Shown here: one piece after another, positions 47,873 through 59,185 of the stretch
Layout: every line of letters starts with the position of its first letter
How positions within the stretch are numbered: position 1 is the first letter of the stretch
Origin: Chaenocephalus aceratus
Taxonomy: Eukaryota > Chordata > Actinopteri > Perciformes > Channichthyidae
DNA length: 64,000 nt
Assembly: GCA_023974075.1 (NCBI GenBank)
Contig: JAMFTG010000334.1
Coordinates: forward strand, 47,501 to 111,500
Reading direction: 5' to 3'
Translations under genes and position numbers: made by a program
The notes under the pieces: model-generated
Database searches by the model: none
Seen by the model: the letters and a program-made list of their open reading frames with translations, nothing else
What the model was told of the DNA's origin: nothing

Positions 47873-48943
47873 AGGCTGCAGTCTGATAGTTTAAAAATCA
47901 GCTCCTAAGTTCTAACCCTATCGTCTATTCCTTGACCTCTGAGTGAAACGTCACGGGGTTAAGGGATAGTGGATAGGAGAATTCAAAAGGACTTAGGAGA
48001 AGAGAGTGCAGTGCTTTAGAGAATTCGACTGCACTTTCACTATCCGACGTGTTTATGATGCGCCAGCGGACGTCCTGAATGTGGCGTCTGCTGCTGTGGG
48101 GTAACCATGGAAACCACAGTTTTCTATACAGCGGACTACAACATGGATGTTTAATAAGAACGAGGGACTACTGTAAACTCATCTAGAGACTCTGCACCGT
48201 GCTCTGATGCTGCTGCTTTGCTTTATGAACGTGGACAACAGAGAAACAGATTCTTCATGACCAAAGTTGAATTTAAATAAAAAAGGAAAGTGAAACTTAT
48301 GCTCGTCACCCTCTCCCTCCGGTCCACATTAATACTAATGATCCCAAAGATCGTATGAACTATGAAAATATCTTAAAATCAAAACCAAATGTATTTATTA
48401 TAAACGTTAGTCCTTAACATCTATCACTGTGTATATCACCATTCAAACATCTTTTAGAAGTTGAACAAACCCCACACAGCTCAGTAAAGACTGAAATGTT
48501 GACTTTATTTGATAATTTCAGTAAAAACTAACCTTCATATTTCTCTTTTTGAGTATAATACTGATGAACGTTCAAAAACAAAGCACTTTGACAACTTACC
48601 ACATACGGTTTTAAAAAGCTTAATAAGCACCGTAACTTTCATGATATAATTTCTCCGTCATAATCGGTTGTTTCCGTGAACGGCCGACTGTTGAGTGACG
48701 GCAAATGCTGCGGCTGCAAGGCATTGTGGGGCAGCATTTTCGCTTCTCCTGTCGGTTAGGGAGGTCCAGTGGTTCCTAAGCTAAAGGAGGTTATAAAGGA
48801 AGTGTGAAACCTCCTTTCCTATCATTCTCATTATTCTAGAGAATTCGAACGGCAACTTATCATGGCTGCCACTGAGGGACTTCCGGGTCATTTCACTCCT
48901 TTAGGAAGGTTCCTAAGCTAAATGGACTATTCGACTTCAGCCC
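47873..48943. mobile_element. TIR DNA element in tRNA spacer (about 1.07 kb)
   Basis: The left end AAGGCTGCAGTCTGATAGT and the reverse complement of the right end AGGGCTGAAGTCGAATAGT are inverted repeats. The element interrupts a spacer between ACTGACC and GGCTCATC. No convincing protein frame. The superfamily is not assigned because no clear target duplication could be fixed. Confidence 0.7.
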
Positions 48944-49085
48944 TAGGCTCATCTTCTGTGAAGGGAAGCCATGCATTTTCATCCAAGCTTTTTTATTGAG
49001 GCATAATGCAATGAATGGAAAAGTGTTTTGCGATGTCATTTAAGCAGGCTATCGTTGGTAAGGTGAAATAATTGTGTTTTATCGT

Positions 49086-49157
49086 GGCTCGTTGGTCTAG
49101 GGGTATGATTCTCGCTTCGGGTGCGAGAGGTCCATGGTTCAAATCCCAGACGAGCCC
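49086..49157 (+). pseudogene. tRNA-Pro(CGG), T-arm mismatches
   Basis: 72 nt. The T stem reads CATGG against CCCAG, giving two mismatches. Loop TTCGGGT is intact. Confidence 0.7.
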
Positions 49158-50799
49158 AGGATGTCTTCAAAGATGTGGAACAGGTTAAGTTTGGGTAGCC
49201 TAAAAAGTTTGTTGGAACCAATGTGTACTTCACAATTTGAACTGCTAGAAATCTAGTGATGAATTGGGGGAAATAATGACCAAAGCTCATCTTCTGTGTA
49301 GAGAAGCCATACATTTGTATCCAAGCTGTGTTCATTGAGGACAAAGTGCAATTAATGGAAAAGTGTTTTGCATTGTCATTTAAAGGAGACCTATCATGCT
49401 ATATTTAAATGATATAGTGTATGACCATACCTATATAAGGTATACTTATACATTTTATTTTTCAAAATACCAAACAGATCATTTTTTAGACATGCCTCGT
49501 TTCGCTCATTTTCGCTCTATTCCAAGCCCGTCTTTGAAAATGCTGTGCAGCAGCTGACCACGCCCCCCTGCAGAAGAGCAGGCATGAGCCGGCGAGAGTC
49601 CACGTTACCATGCTTGCTGTGATTACTAGTGTCGAATAAACATGTCCTCTCAGAGCAATGCCTGTGTTCAAGCATACTATCAATTTGATCCAGAAAACTG
49701 ACCCTGAAACAGCGGACGTTTTGGTGGAGGTGAAAAAATCTCGATTGCAGCAGGACGTTTCTGAATGGTTAGCTGACAAGCTGTTGTCCCTATTTATTTT
49801 ACTCTGTTACGATGCTTGCTCCTTATTCCGTTCATATTTTGGCTAATTGGCAAGAATGCAATGTGTACAGTTTGTAATGCAAAAAACAGCGATATATATA
49901 TATATATTTATAAAGGGAGACATTCATATTTTCAGCATATATACAATGGCCTCATTGCGTTTATTAATAGTTTACAGTCTTTTTCTTCCAACATCGTGCA
50001 ACAACCGTTGGAAAGTTGAATAACTTAGGATGATAAAAAGTATAACTCCAACAACAAGTTGTCAGCAATGTGTGTAGTTTCATGTGTTTTTAAAAGCTCA
50101 GTTATTGACTTCTTTGTGCAAATTGCGCCACGATGCCTTCTGAATGGAGAATGTGTGCTGCATGGAGATACCACAGCTAACATTTTTGATAGCTTTACTA
50201 AGTTGTCTGTTTAAATACATTTGTCACATGTCATTCAATATATGTTTATCACAATGTGTCAAGACGGATGCAGTAACTTGAGGACTCTGTAACCTGTATG
50301 GTGGGACCATCCTGGATTGGAGCCTGTGTGCCTGAATGTGTTCTCCCTGCAGAATGCATTTAATATTTACAGAGCTGAACATGGTGGACTACAGTTGAGA
50401 CAAATAGAGCAGTGAGTGGTTTGTTTGTTTGTTTTGACTGAAATTGTAAAACGAATGCTAATATTGTTCATGGAAATAAATACTGGTGTATATGGCTTTA
50501 TGCAATCTTTCATTCTGTCATTGTACATGTACTATTATATTATATACTACACAGCAATGGCATAACACACCCATGTGTACGACAAAAAGGTCCACACACA
50601 CACACAACCTTATGCTTTTGAAATCAGAATATTCTTTACCCATCCAAACATGAATAATCACGACACATTTTGATATCAACTTGGAACTTTATTGTCAAAA
50701 TCAACGGTTAAAAAAAACCCATAAAAAAAACTAAATGTAGCCTACTTGTATTTTGTATAAATGACACTAAATATTTTTACAGAAGCTTTGTGAGCTGGT

Positions 50800-51030
50800 G
50801 CTGGGGCTTCCTTGGACGCAGGATCAGAGTGGTGATTCCGGCCTGCGTTGTCCACAGGATACGCAGGGAGTTTCCTGATCCGTGAAAATGTCGATGTTGG
50901 GTTCAGACAGCAGCCAAATTGAACCGTGTAGCATACCCGGCGATGACCTCCTCCCTGTCAGGTCGCTCATAATGGTGCAGGGTCCACAAAGACTTGGTCG
51001 AAGATGAGGTCCATCAAGTTGGCCACGTAG
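50800..51030 (-). pseudogene. Transposase C-terminal remnant of the Kolobok-like element
   Basis: One minus-strand frame reads PYVANLMDLIFDQVFVDPAP, which resembles a segment seen in THAP-type fish transposases (from memory), and then breaks. A neighbouring frame is open for 78 codons but is probably a shadow. Confidence 0.4.
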
Positions 51031-51518
51031 GGCTGTGCAATGGTAAAAAAAGCACAACAAAAAATGTGGTTTAGATTAGTATATGCATGTAAAAAACTGA
51101 AACTTCTTTCTAATTTTTTTTATTTTATATTTGTAAATAGTTGTATAATAAATATTTTAAACACTTACGGAATGTGGGGGTCAGTCTTTTACTGGTTTGC
51201 TCTGCATTCTCCCTTCCTGGCCTTTGGGAACTGCAGTTTATACAGAGGGTTTCCAGTGGATATAGTGGCTTGTGCACGCTCAGCGTTTTTTCATTGTAGT
51301 GCAGGGCTGCCAGGTACAGTCTTTCATTTCCGCCATGATAAAAAAAATGTAAATAATAGCAAAGGATGTACAAATTGTCACTAATTAGTAAGTATGTGAG
51401 GTGCTGGCCTGTAAAGAAGAACACATAGTTAGAACAAAATCATCTCAATTTAGTATTCAGGATGAGAAAATACTATTTGGATAAATATAGTCTGAAATCC
51501 CAAAAGATGGGGCTAAAA

Positions 51519-51577
51519 CTCTCTATTTAGCAAAACTCTCTATTTAGCAAAGCTCTCTATTTAGCAAAGCTCTTTGC
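51519..51577. repeat. 17-bp minisatellite, three units
   Basis: CTCTATTTAGCAAA(A/G)CT is repeated three times, followed by a variant CTTTGCTTAG unit. It lies within the Kolobok-like element. Confidence 0.85.
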
Positions 51578-52345
51578 TTAGCCTTTTCCAATCTGAGTTA
51601 GTTTTGAACCGTAACGTGCATGCTGTGTTTCTGACTCAATGCAGGTGATGTGTTGGAGAGGGGCTGAGCTCAGTAGACTGACTGTAATGAGTGCTAGCCA
51701 CTAATTAGCCTGTTGCTAGAGGTAAGGCCTTGTCAACAACAACAGACCGACGGGGCTTTAGCTCAGTTTTACTCGTGGTGTGTGTCCCCCCTCGCATACA
51801 TACACAGTGTTGTATCCTAACACACCCCCATTTATATTCATGTGCGCAAACAAGTAAACACACAAATGCTTTTACATATAACGCTGCAAAACACGGCATG
51901 TCTCATTAGCGTAGCGTAGCGTAGTTTACAGATCGATGATATCTGATCGTTCTTACAGACTACAATCACAAAAGCGTTTACATATAACGCTGGAAAAAAC
52001 GACACTTGCCTACAGAAGATTACGTTTGTTATTATACTTACTCAATATGATTGTAGAGGATAAAAAATACTAATAAATAGGAGAATAAATACTTGTGTTA
52101 TCGCCTAGGGCGTGGCTTTACAGCCTTCACACAGATCGCCATTACGGCAGTATGTCTGAACATGTTAGCAAATGCCTGATAATTCAAATGACAAAGCAAG
52201 ACTGCGGAGCGTACAAAATAAAATGCTACAAAAATATATAAACACCTAACCGATTACTATTTGGGTTTGAGGCGACATTAATCCAGCTACACGAAGCTAC
52301 ATGCTACATGCTACAAGCTAGAGATAGCTTTATCAGGAAAAACAC

Positions 52346-52659
52346 CGCTAAATAAAAACTTACAGCTTCAAAATTGGATGTGTCCTCACTGGCCTGGTCC
52401 CTGATGGTTGGTATTGATCCCGGGTTTAGCATTACTTTGGAGGCATATCCGTGTTGGACTGAGACAAGTTCATAAACATGTCCGTCGTAAAATGTTTGGA
52501 ACACACAAAAAGAAATCTGCCATGGTCTTCTGGCACATGTCCCTTGTAAATGAAGTCTAGCCACATATTCATTTCTTTTTCCACTGATGGCATTGCATGC
52601 AGTCCCCTGTCCCGAGTCTTGCAGCCAACAACAGTACAACGTTTAACTATCTTAGACAT
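52346..52659 (-). pseudogene. THAP zinc-finger exon of Kolobok-like transposase, one frameshift
   Basis: Starts ATG at 52659 (MSKIVKRCTVVGCKTRD). It shows the C2CH THAP signature: CTVVGC, then the conserved P and W (HAMPS...MNMWLDF), then CSKHF. Shortly after FMNLSQ the frame runs out, while the neighbouring frame continues with HGYASKVMLNPGSIPTIRD, the usual post-THAP segment, up to a GTAAGT donor at about 52362. A single-base loss near 52455 explains this. THAP domains bind transposon ends in this family. The rest of the transposase is not recoverable as one frame. Confidence 0.75.
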
Positions 52660-53041
52660 CCTGGCAAGAGCAGGCAAAAACACAGATGTGGTTGATTTAG
52701 CCTGCCGATAGTCTATATGCGAATGAGAGGTTTGGCAATGCACGTGGCCGTGGCTCATTCCCCTGATAGGTGGAGAGTTGACCAATAAGCCGAGGACTTC
52801 TCTGTGAAGTAGAAAAGTATTGAAATCTGGATCCATTTTTTTCAGATCCGTTGCAGCCCCTTTTTTAGAGATTTGGCGAAGGAGGAAAATAGAGAGGGTT
52901 GTGTTTTCTGACACTTGGTGAGTTCCCTGGAACACCGGGGACACATATTCATGTATAAAAGACGTACAAAGGTGCATTTTGCATGATAGGTCCCCTTTAA
53001 GCAGGCTGTCGTTGGGAAGACAGAACATTTCCTTTTGTCAT

Positions 53042-53113
53042 GACTCGTTGGTCTAGGGGTATGATTCTCGCTTCGGGTGCGAGAGGTCCCGGGTTCAAAT
53101 CCCGGACGAGCCC
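53042..53113 (+). tRNA. tRNA-Pro(CGG), G2 to A
   Basis: 72 nt, starting GACTCGT, so position 2 forms an A-C mismatch. Other stems are intact. It carries the upstream flank of an AGG-type gene but a CGG anticodon and CGG-type spacer. Confidence 0.6.
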
Positions 53114-53379
53114 AGGATGTCTTCAAAGATGTGGAACAGGTTAAGTTTAGGTAGTCTAAAAAGTTGTTGGAAGCAATGTGTACTTCACAATTTGAACTGC
53201 TAGAAATCTAGTGATGAATTGGGGCAAATAATGACCAAAGCTCATCTTCTGTGTAGAGAAGCCATACATTTTTATCCAAGCTGTGTTCATTGAGACAAAG
53301 TGCAATTCATGGAAAAGTGTTTTGCATTGTCATTTAAGCAGGCTGTCGTGGGGAAGCCAGAACAATTATCTTTTGTCAT

Positions 53380-53451
53380 GGCTCGTTGGTCTAGGGGTAT
53401 GATTCTCGCTTAGGGTGCGAGAGGTCCCGGGTTCAAATCCCGGACGAGCCA
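53380..53451 (+). tRNA. tRNA-Pro(AGG), discriminator A
   Basis: All stems are paired. The base after GAGCC is A instead of the usual C (position 73). Confidence 0.7.
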
Positions 53452-53719
53452 TGACATCAACAACAGGTTTAGTTTAGGTATCAACAATTGTTCTTATTAA
53501 GCAATGTCTACTTCACAATTTGACCAATCATGTGCCCTGCTAGAAACCTAGTGTTTAGTAGGGGCACAAACTTACCAAGGCTCATCTTCTGTGAAGAGGA
53601 GCCATGCATTTTCATCCAAGCTTTGTTTATTGAGGCATAATGCAATGAATTGAAAAGTGTTTTGCGATGTCATTTAAGCAGGCTATCGTTGGTAAGGTGA
53701 AATAATTACTTTTTGTCAT

Positions 53720-53791
53720 GGCTCGTTGGTCTAGGGGTATGATTCTCGCTTCGGGTGCGAGAGGTCCCGGGTTCAAATCCCGGACGAGCCC
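53720..53791 (+). tRNA. tRNA-Pro(CGG)
   Basis: 72 nt, identical to the copy at 46654. Confidence 0.9.
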
Positions 53792-54060
53792 AGGATGTCT
53801 TCAAAGAAGTGGAACAGGTTAAGTTTAGATAGCAAAAAAAGTTTGTTGTAAGCAATGTGTACTTCACCATTTGAAATGCAAGAAATCTAGTGATGTATTG
53901 GGGCAAATAATGACCAAAGCTCATCTTCTGTTTAGAGAAGCCATACATTTTCATCCAAGCTGTGTTCATTGAGGACAAAGTGCAATTAATGGAAAAAGTG
54001 TTTTGCATTGTCATTTAAGCAGGCTGTCGTGGGGAAGCCAGAAAAATTATCTTTCGTCAT

Positions 54061-54077
54061 GGCTCGTTGGTCTAGGG
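54061..54077 (+). pseudogene. tRNA-Pro 5' fragment, disrupted by hAT-like element 2
   Basis: GGCTCGTTGGTCTAGGG, with the 8-bp duplication at 54070-54077. Confidence 0.9.
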
Positions 54078-55540
54078 CAGGGGTGGCCAACCAGTCAGAG
54101 GTTAAGAGCCACATTTGTTCTATGTTACTGCAAAGAGCCACATCAAACACATAGTCACTGATACCGCTTGTTTCAGTTTTTTGTTTTCTGGAGACAAGAT
54201 TTCAACCACGTCACTGATGCATTTTTGTGGCATTGGGATATATATTCTTTAAATCCTCTGGAGCAGAGAGAGGAGCTGTGGATTATTGTTATTGATTAAT
54301 GCATCAGTGTTTCTTAGGGTCAAAAACACTAAACTCACAAGTTGAAATGAAAGCGTTATTTGCAATTTGGTGCTATAAAAAAAAAAATTATATATTTTTT
54401 TTAAACACCTTGAATTTCAGGGGGGGGGGCGCGGAGCTCCGTTGGCGGGGCGCAGCGCCCCTCCAAGACAATGGTAGGGGAAACACTGGCTAGTGTTTAA
54501 TCAACGATATGTTTCCCCCCCCCTCAAAGGTTCACTGCATCGCAGGTATTATTGTGATTGCTCTTGGGCCACATCAAAATTAGACGCGCTGTCATCCTCT
54601 CATACTGACACCTGACACCACACATACACACGTAGGGAGAGCCAGGACGAAAGTAACACGGGACGAAAGTAACAGAGCGATTTTATCCGAGCCCAAACAA
54701 CTTTGACCGGCCAAATTACGTCAGAATAATCAGCATTCGTACTTAACAGACCTACTAAATATCAGGTTTAACTGTCAGGAGTAGCTAGTGTTGTCACGAT
54801 ACCAACATTTTGGTTTCGATACCAAGTCAAGAATTGCGATTCCGATTATTTTTCGATACTTTTCTTAAAAGAGGGAAACAGTCTTAAATGTAATTATTGT
54901 GCTTTATTTCACACCAGAACCAGAACCATAACACCAACTTTTAAACAATGAGAACAATAAATAAAATAATGACAAGAATTCGTATTAAATACAATTAAAA
55001 ACATGTCTCACAGACAGGCCTCGTGGTGTCCGTAGGCTTTGCCCTCACTGTCAGAGATATAGCTAAAATACATCCACATTTCGCTTCTGGCGTCTTTTTT
55101 GTCAACAAGCTGAGGCGCAGCGGCAGTTGCACTACCACTTGCAGCTTCTCGTTTTTCTCACATGCTCTGGCAGCTAGCGCGTGCACGAGAGAGGGGAGGC
55201 ACTTAGAGCGTGCTCGAGAGGGAGGACTGCAGGCACAGCTGCAGTGCAGGGAGTGGAAGCAGAGCGCTGAACACACACGGCTCTTATTAAAACGGCGCTT
55301 TCTCACCCGAGTACTTTCCCCCATCATTCTTAAAGTACCGATACTATGAAATGGAGGAATTGTAACGTTTTTAACGGCAGGGTATCGCGGTACCTTTCAA
55401 GTATTCGGTACACCGTGCAACACTAGTCAAGAGTCAGTGTCTCTCCCCCAAACTCACACAATTCGATATGAACTGAAGAGCCGCATGAAACTAGGCAAAG
55501 AGCCGCATGTGGCTCGAGAGCCGCGGGTTGGCCACCCCTG
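54078..55540. mobile_element. hAT-like element 2 in a tRNA-Pro A box (1463 bp)
   Basis: Perfect 15-bp terminal inverted repeats CAGGGGTGGCCAACC / GGTTGGCCACCCCTG. Target duplication GTCTAGGG at 54070-54077 and 55541-55548. The subterminal GAGCCGCATG motifs are typical of non-autonomous fish hAT elements (from memory). The interior includes GC-rich 54420-54480 and a stretch with CACGATACC / GGTATCGCGGTACC-type sequence near 54790-55420, suggesting a further nested repeat. No transposase is recognisable. Confidence 0.92.
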
Positions 55541-55596
55541 GTCTAGGGGTATGATTAGGGTGCGAGAGGTCCCGGGGTCAAATCCCGGACGAGCCC
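55541..55596 (+). pseudogene. tRNA-Pro(AGG) 3' part after hAT-like element 2
   Basis: Starts with the second GTCTAGGG. It lacks the 5' strand of the anticodon stem (GATTAGGGTGCGAG). Confidence 0.85.
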
Positions 55597-55868
55597 CACG
55601 ACATCAACAACAGGTTTAGTTTAGGTATCAACTATTGTTTCTTATTAAGCAATTGTCCTACTTCACAATTTGACCATCCTGTGCCCTGTTAGAAACCTTG
55701 TGTTTAGTAGGGGCACAAACTGACCAAGGCTCATCTTCTGTGAAGGGAAGCCATGCATTTTCATCCAAGCTTTGTTTATTGAGGCATAATGCAATGAATG
55801 GAAAAGTGTTTTGCGATGTCATTTAAGCAGGCTATCGTTGGTAAGGTGAAATAATTGTGTTTTATCGT

Positions 55869-55940
55869 GCCTCGTTGGTCTAGGGGTATGGTTCTCGCTT
55901 CGGGTGCAAGAGGTCCCGGGTTCAAATCCCGGACGAGCCC
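55869..55940 (+). pseudogene. tRNA-Pro(CGG) with stem substitutions
   Basis: 72 nt. Position 2 G to C, GTATGG for GTATGA, and GCAAG for GCGAG in the anticodon stem. Confidence 0.65.
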
Positions 55941-56208
55941 AGGATGTCTTCAAAGATGTGGAACAGGGCAAGTTTAGGTAGCCTAAAAAGTTTGTTGGAA
56001 CCAATGTGTACTTCACAATTTGAACTGCTAGAAATCTAGTGATGAATTGGGGGAAATAATTACCAAAGCGCATCTTCTGTGTAGAGAAGCCATACATTTG
56101 TATCCAAGCTGTGTTCATTGAGGACAAAGTGCAATTAATGGAAAAGTGTTTTGCATTGTCATTTAAGCAGGCTGTCGTTGGGAAGACAGAAACATTTCCT
56201 TTCGTCAT

Positions 56209-56280
56209 AGCTCGTTGGTCTAGGGGTATGATTCTCGCTTCGGGTGCGAGAGGTCCATGGTTCAAATCCCGGACGAGCCC
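56209..56280 (+). pseudogene. tRNA-Pro(CGG) in an AGG-type unit
   Basis: 72 nt, starting AGCTCGT (position 1 mismatch), with T stem CATGG against CCCGG. The flanking spacers on both sides are AGG-type, so the anticodon has switched from AGG to CGG or been converted. Confidence 0.65.
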
Positions 56281-56549
56281 ACGACATCAACAACAGGTTT
56301 AGTTTAGGTATCAACAATTGTTCTTATTAAGCAGTGTCTCCTTCACAATTTGACCAATCCTGTGCCCTGCTAGAAACCTATTGTTTAGTAGTGGCACAAA
56401 CTGACCAAGGCTCATCTTCTGTGAAGGGAAGCCATGCATTTTCATCCAAGCTTTGTTTATTGAGGCATAATGCAATGAATGGAAAAGTGTTTTGCGATGT
56501 CATTTAAGCAGGCTATCGTTGGTAAGGTGAAATAATTGTGTTTTAACAT

Positions 56550-56621
56550 GGCTTGTTGGTCTAGGGGTATGATTCTCGCTTCGGGTGCGAGAGGTCCCGG
56601 GTTCAAATCCCGGACGAGCCC
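56550..56621 (+). tRNA. tRNA-Pro(CGG), acceptor wobble pair
   Basis: 72 nt. C5 is changed to T (GGCTTGT), leaving a T-G pair. All else is canonical. Confidence 0.75.
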
Positions 56622-56886
56622 AGAGATTCAAAGATGTGGAACAGGTTACGTTTAGGTAGCATAACAAGTTTGTTGGAAGCAATGTGTACTTCACAATTTG
56701 AACTGCTAGAAATCTAGTGATGAATTGGGTTAAATAATGATCAAAGCTCATCTTCTGGGTAGAGAAGCCATACATTCTTATCCAAGCTGTGTTCATTGAG
56801 GACAAAGTGCAATTCATGGAAAAGTGTTTTGCATTGTCATTTAAGCAGGCTGTCGTGGGGAAGCCAGAAAAATTATCTTTTCTCAT

Positions 56887-56958
56887 GGCTCGTTGGTCTA
56901 GGGGTATGATTCTCGCTTAGGGTGCGAGAGGTCCAGGGTTCAGATTCTGGACGAGCCC
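56887..56958 (+). tRNA. tRNA-Pro(AGG), altered T-arm
   Basis: 72 nt. T-arm CAGGG TTCAGAT TCTGG has one mismatch and two G-T pairs. The anticodon arm is intact. Possibly non-functional. Confidence 0.5.
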
Positions 56959-57227
56959 ACGACATCAACAACAGGTTTAGTTTAGGTATCAACAATTGTT
57001 CTTATTAAGCAATGTCTACTTCACAATTTGACTAATCCTGTGCCCTGCAAGAAACCTAGTGTTTAGTAGGGGCACAAACTGACCAAGGCTCATCTTTTGT
57101 GAAGGGAAGCCATGCATTTTCATCCAAGCTTTGTTTATTGAGGCATAATGCAATGAATGGAAAAGTGTTTTGCGATGTCTTTTAAGCAGGCTATCGTTGG
57201 TAAGGTGAAATAATTGTGTTTTATCAT

Positions 57228-57244
57228 GGCTCGTTGGTCTAGGG
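57228..57244 (+). pseudogene. tRNA-Pro 5' fragment, disrupted by hAT-like element 3
   Basis: GGCTCGTTGGTCTAGGG, with the duplication at 57237-57244. Confidence 0.9.
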
Positions 57245-58180
57245 CAGGGGTGGGGAACCTTTTTCCTCTCAAGGGCCATTTCAATTTTTACAATATCCTC
57301 AGAGGGCCGTACAAGTTATTGACCTCTGCTTAAAAAAACTAAAATCACAGCCCATTCATTTCATTCTGTGCAAAGAAAAAGCAACCTCTTAATCCAGATA
57401 TCTCACCATGACTCACGTATGCATGCACGTGCAGGGTGTGGCGTGCTCCCCTGTGAAGATTTTTTTTAAATGTTGAAGTTAAAAGCATCAATCTGGTGCA
57501 CTTTGAGAGCAACATTAGGAGATCTATGGACACATCTCTCAACACCCAAACACAACTGTAAGCAGATTTTCTTTTAATTTATGGATATTTGACAAATCAC
57601 TCCCCTTTCAAACTGTATTCTTCTTTATTAATAACTGTCATATAGTATTTTATACCTGTTTACTTTATTCTCTTATTTTTTTATAACTATAATGATCATA
57701 TAAAGATGTGCCTTTACCTCACTGGTTGTAGAAAAAGCTTCTTATATTCGTTAGCATAGCTAGCTAACCAGATGCTAATGATAACAACACAGTTATCGAC
57801 TGTCTGATCAGTATGACAGATGAGCAGATCGCCACTGGGCTTTCAACTAAAGACACAGACACGCAGAAACTGCGGCATGTGTATGGACTTATCGGTACTG
57901 CAATTTCTGAAGTGCTGGAGTGGCGTTCTGGTGCTCTCCGTCAGAACTGCACCCCTGTCAGTCGAGACATATACCACGTGATGACACGTTAGGCTCGTGT
58001 TGTGTTCAAGGACCCTGACCTTGGCCAGGAAAAACAGGCACTCGCTTGTTTAATTTGTTTGCGGTCTAGATTTCTTTCATTTTTTTATTTTTTGCGTGTG
58101 TTTATAAATGACATCGAGGGCCGTACCAAATTGTCTCGCGGGCCGTATACGGCCCGGAGGCCGGAGGTTCCCCACCCCTG
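57245..58180. mobile_element. hAT-like element 3 in a tRNA-Pro A box (936 bp)
   Basis: Perfect 15-bp termini CAGGGGTGGGGAACC / GGTTCCCCACCCCTG and the duplication GTCTAGGG at 57237-57244 and 58181-58188. The interior is unrelated to element 2 but resembles the nested piece in element 1, for example TTAGCATAGCTAGCTAACCA. No transposase is recognisable. Confidence 0.92.
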
Positions 58181-58243
58181 GTCTAGGGGTATGATTCTCG
58201 CTTCGGGTGCGAGAGGTCACGGGTTCAAATCCTGGACGAGCCC
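58181..58243 (+). pseudogene. tRNA-Pro(CGG) 3' part after hAT-like element 3
   Basis: With the 5' fragment, the pieces add up to exactly 72 nt once one GTCTAGGG is discounted. The CGG anticodon is followed by a TGG-type spacer, another class mismatch. Confidence 0.9.
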
Positions 58244-58500
58244 AAAATGTCTACATAGGTGTGGAACAAGTTTAGTTTATGTTGCAAAAAACGTTTGTTG
58301 GAAGCAAGGTGTACTTCACAATTTCACTTGCTCCAAATCTAGTGATGAGTTGGGGAAAATAATGATCAGGGCTCATCTTATGTGTAGAGAAGCCATCCAT
58401 TGTTATCCAAGCTTTGTTTATTGAGGCATAATGCAATGAATGGAAAAGTGTTTGCGATGTCATTTAAAGCAGGCTATCGTTGGTAATGACTTTTTGTCAT

Positions 58501-58578
58501 GGCTCGTTGGTCTAGGGGTATGATTCTCGCTTCGGGTGCGAGAGGTCCCGGGTCCGGGTTCAAATCCTGGACGGGCCC
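58501..58578 (+). pseudogene. tRNA-Pro(CGG)-like, 78 nt
   Basis: A 6-nt duplication in the T stem (CCCGGGTCCGGGTTC) and a changed acceptor (ACGGGCC). Confidence 0.85.
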
Positions 58579-58845
58579 AGGATGTCTTCAAAGATGTTGT
58601 ACAGGTTAAGTTTAGGTAGCATAAAAAGTTTGTTGGAAGCAATGTGTACTTCACAATTTGAACTGCTAGAAATATAGTGATGAATTGGGGCAAATAATGA
58701 TCAAAGGTCATCTTCTGTGTAGAGAAGCCATACATTTTTATTCAAGCTGTGTTCACTGAGGACAAAGTGCAATTCATGGAAAAGTTTTTGCATTGTCATT
58801 TAAGCAGGCTGCCGTTGGGAATACAGAAAAATTGCCTTTCGTCAT

Positions 58846-58920
58846 GGCTCGTTGGTCTAGGCGGTATATGATTCTCGCTTCGGGTACGAGAGGTCCTGGG
58901 TTCAAATCCCGGACGAGCCC
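58846..58920 (+). pseudogene. tRNA-Pro(CGG)-like, 75 nt
   Basis: The D-loop insertion CTAGGCGGTATATG disrupts the A box, and GTACGAG replaces GTGCGAG. Confidence 0.8.
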
Positions 58921-59185
58921 AGGATGTCTTCAAAGATGCGGAACAGGTTAAGTTTAGGTTGCATAAAAAGTTTGTTGGAAGAAATTGTACTTCACAATTT
59001 GAACTGCTAGAAATCTAGTGATGAATTGGGCAAATAATGATCAAAGCTCATCTTCTGTGTAGAGAAGCCATACATTTTTATTCAAGCTGTGTTCATTGAG
59101 GACAAAGTGCATTCATGGAAAAGTGTTTTGCATTGTCATTTAATCAGGCTGTCGTGGGGAAGCCAGAAAAATTCCCTTTCGTCGT

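Larger units (their letters stand above)
49384..52996. mobile_element. Kolobok-like DNA transposon (3613 bp), TTAA target
   Basis: Flanked by TTAA at 49380-49383 and 52997-53000. The left end AGGAGACCTATCATGC and the reverse complement of the right end AGGGGACCTATCATGC are terminal inverted repeats. It encodes a THAP zinc finger on the minus strand (52436-52659) and a probable transposase C-terminal remnant near 50800-51030. THAP plus TTAA duplication is the combination expected of Kolobok elements. A second copy starts at 62518. Confidence 0.85.

Noticed and set aside
54299..55349. Open frames inside hAT-like element 2 (for example 55023-55349)
   Set aside because: No hAT transposase motifs (DDE region or BED finger) were visible, and overlapping frames exist on both strands.
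55819..56265. Minus-strand open frames across the tRNA array (for example ending in LFHLTNDSLLK)
   Set aside because: They are translations of tRNA-Pro genes and spacers; the recurring ARPGFEPGTSRTRSENHTP is the reverse complement of the tRNA itself.
43099..58180. Dada-type transposons, known to target RNA genes in fish, for the A-box insertions
   Set aside because: The CAGGG...CCCTG termini and 8-bp duplications fit hAT. As I recall, Dada elements make 6-7-bp duplications.
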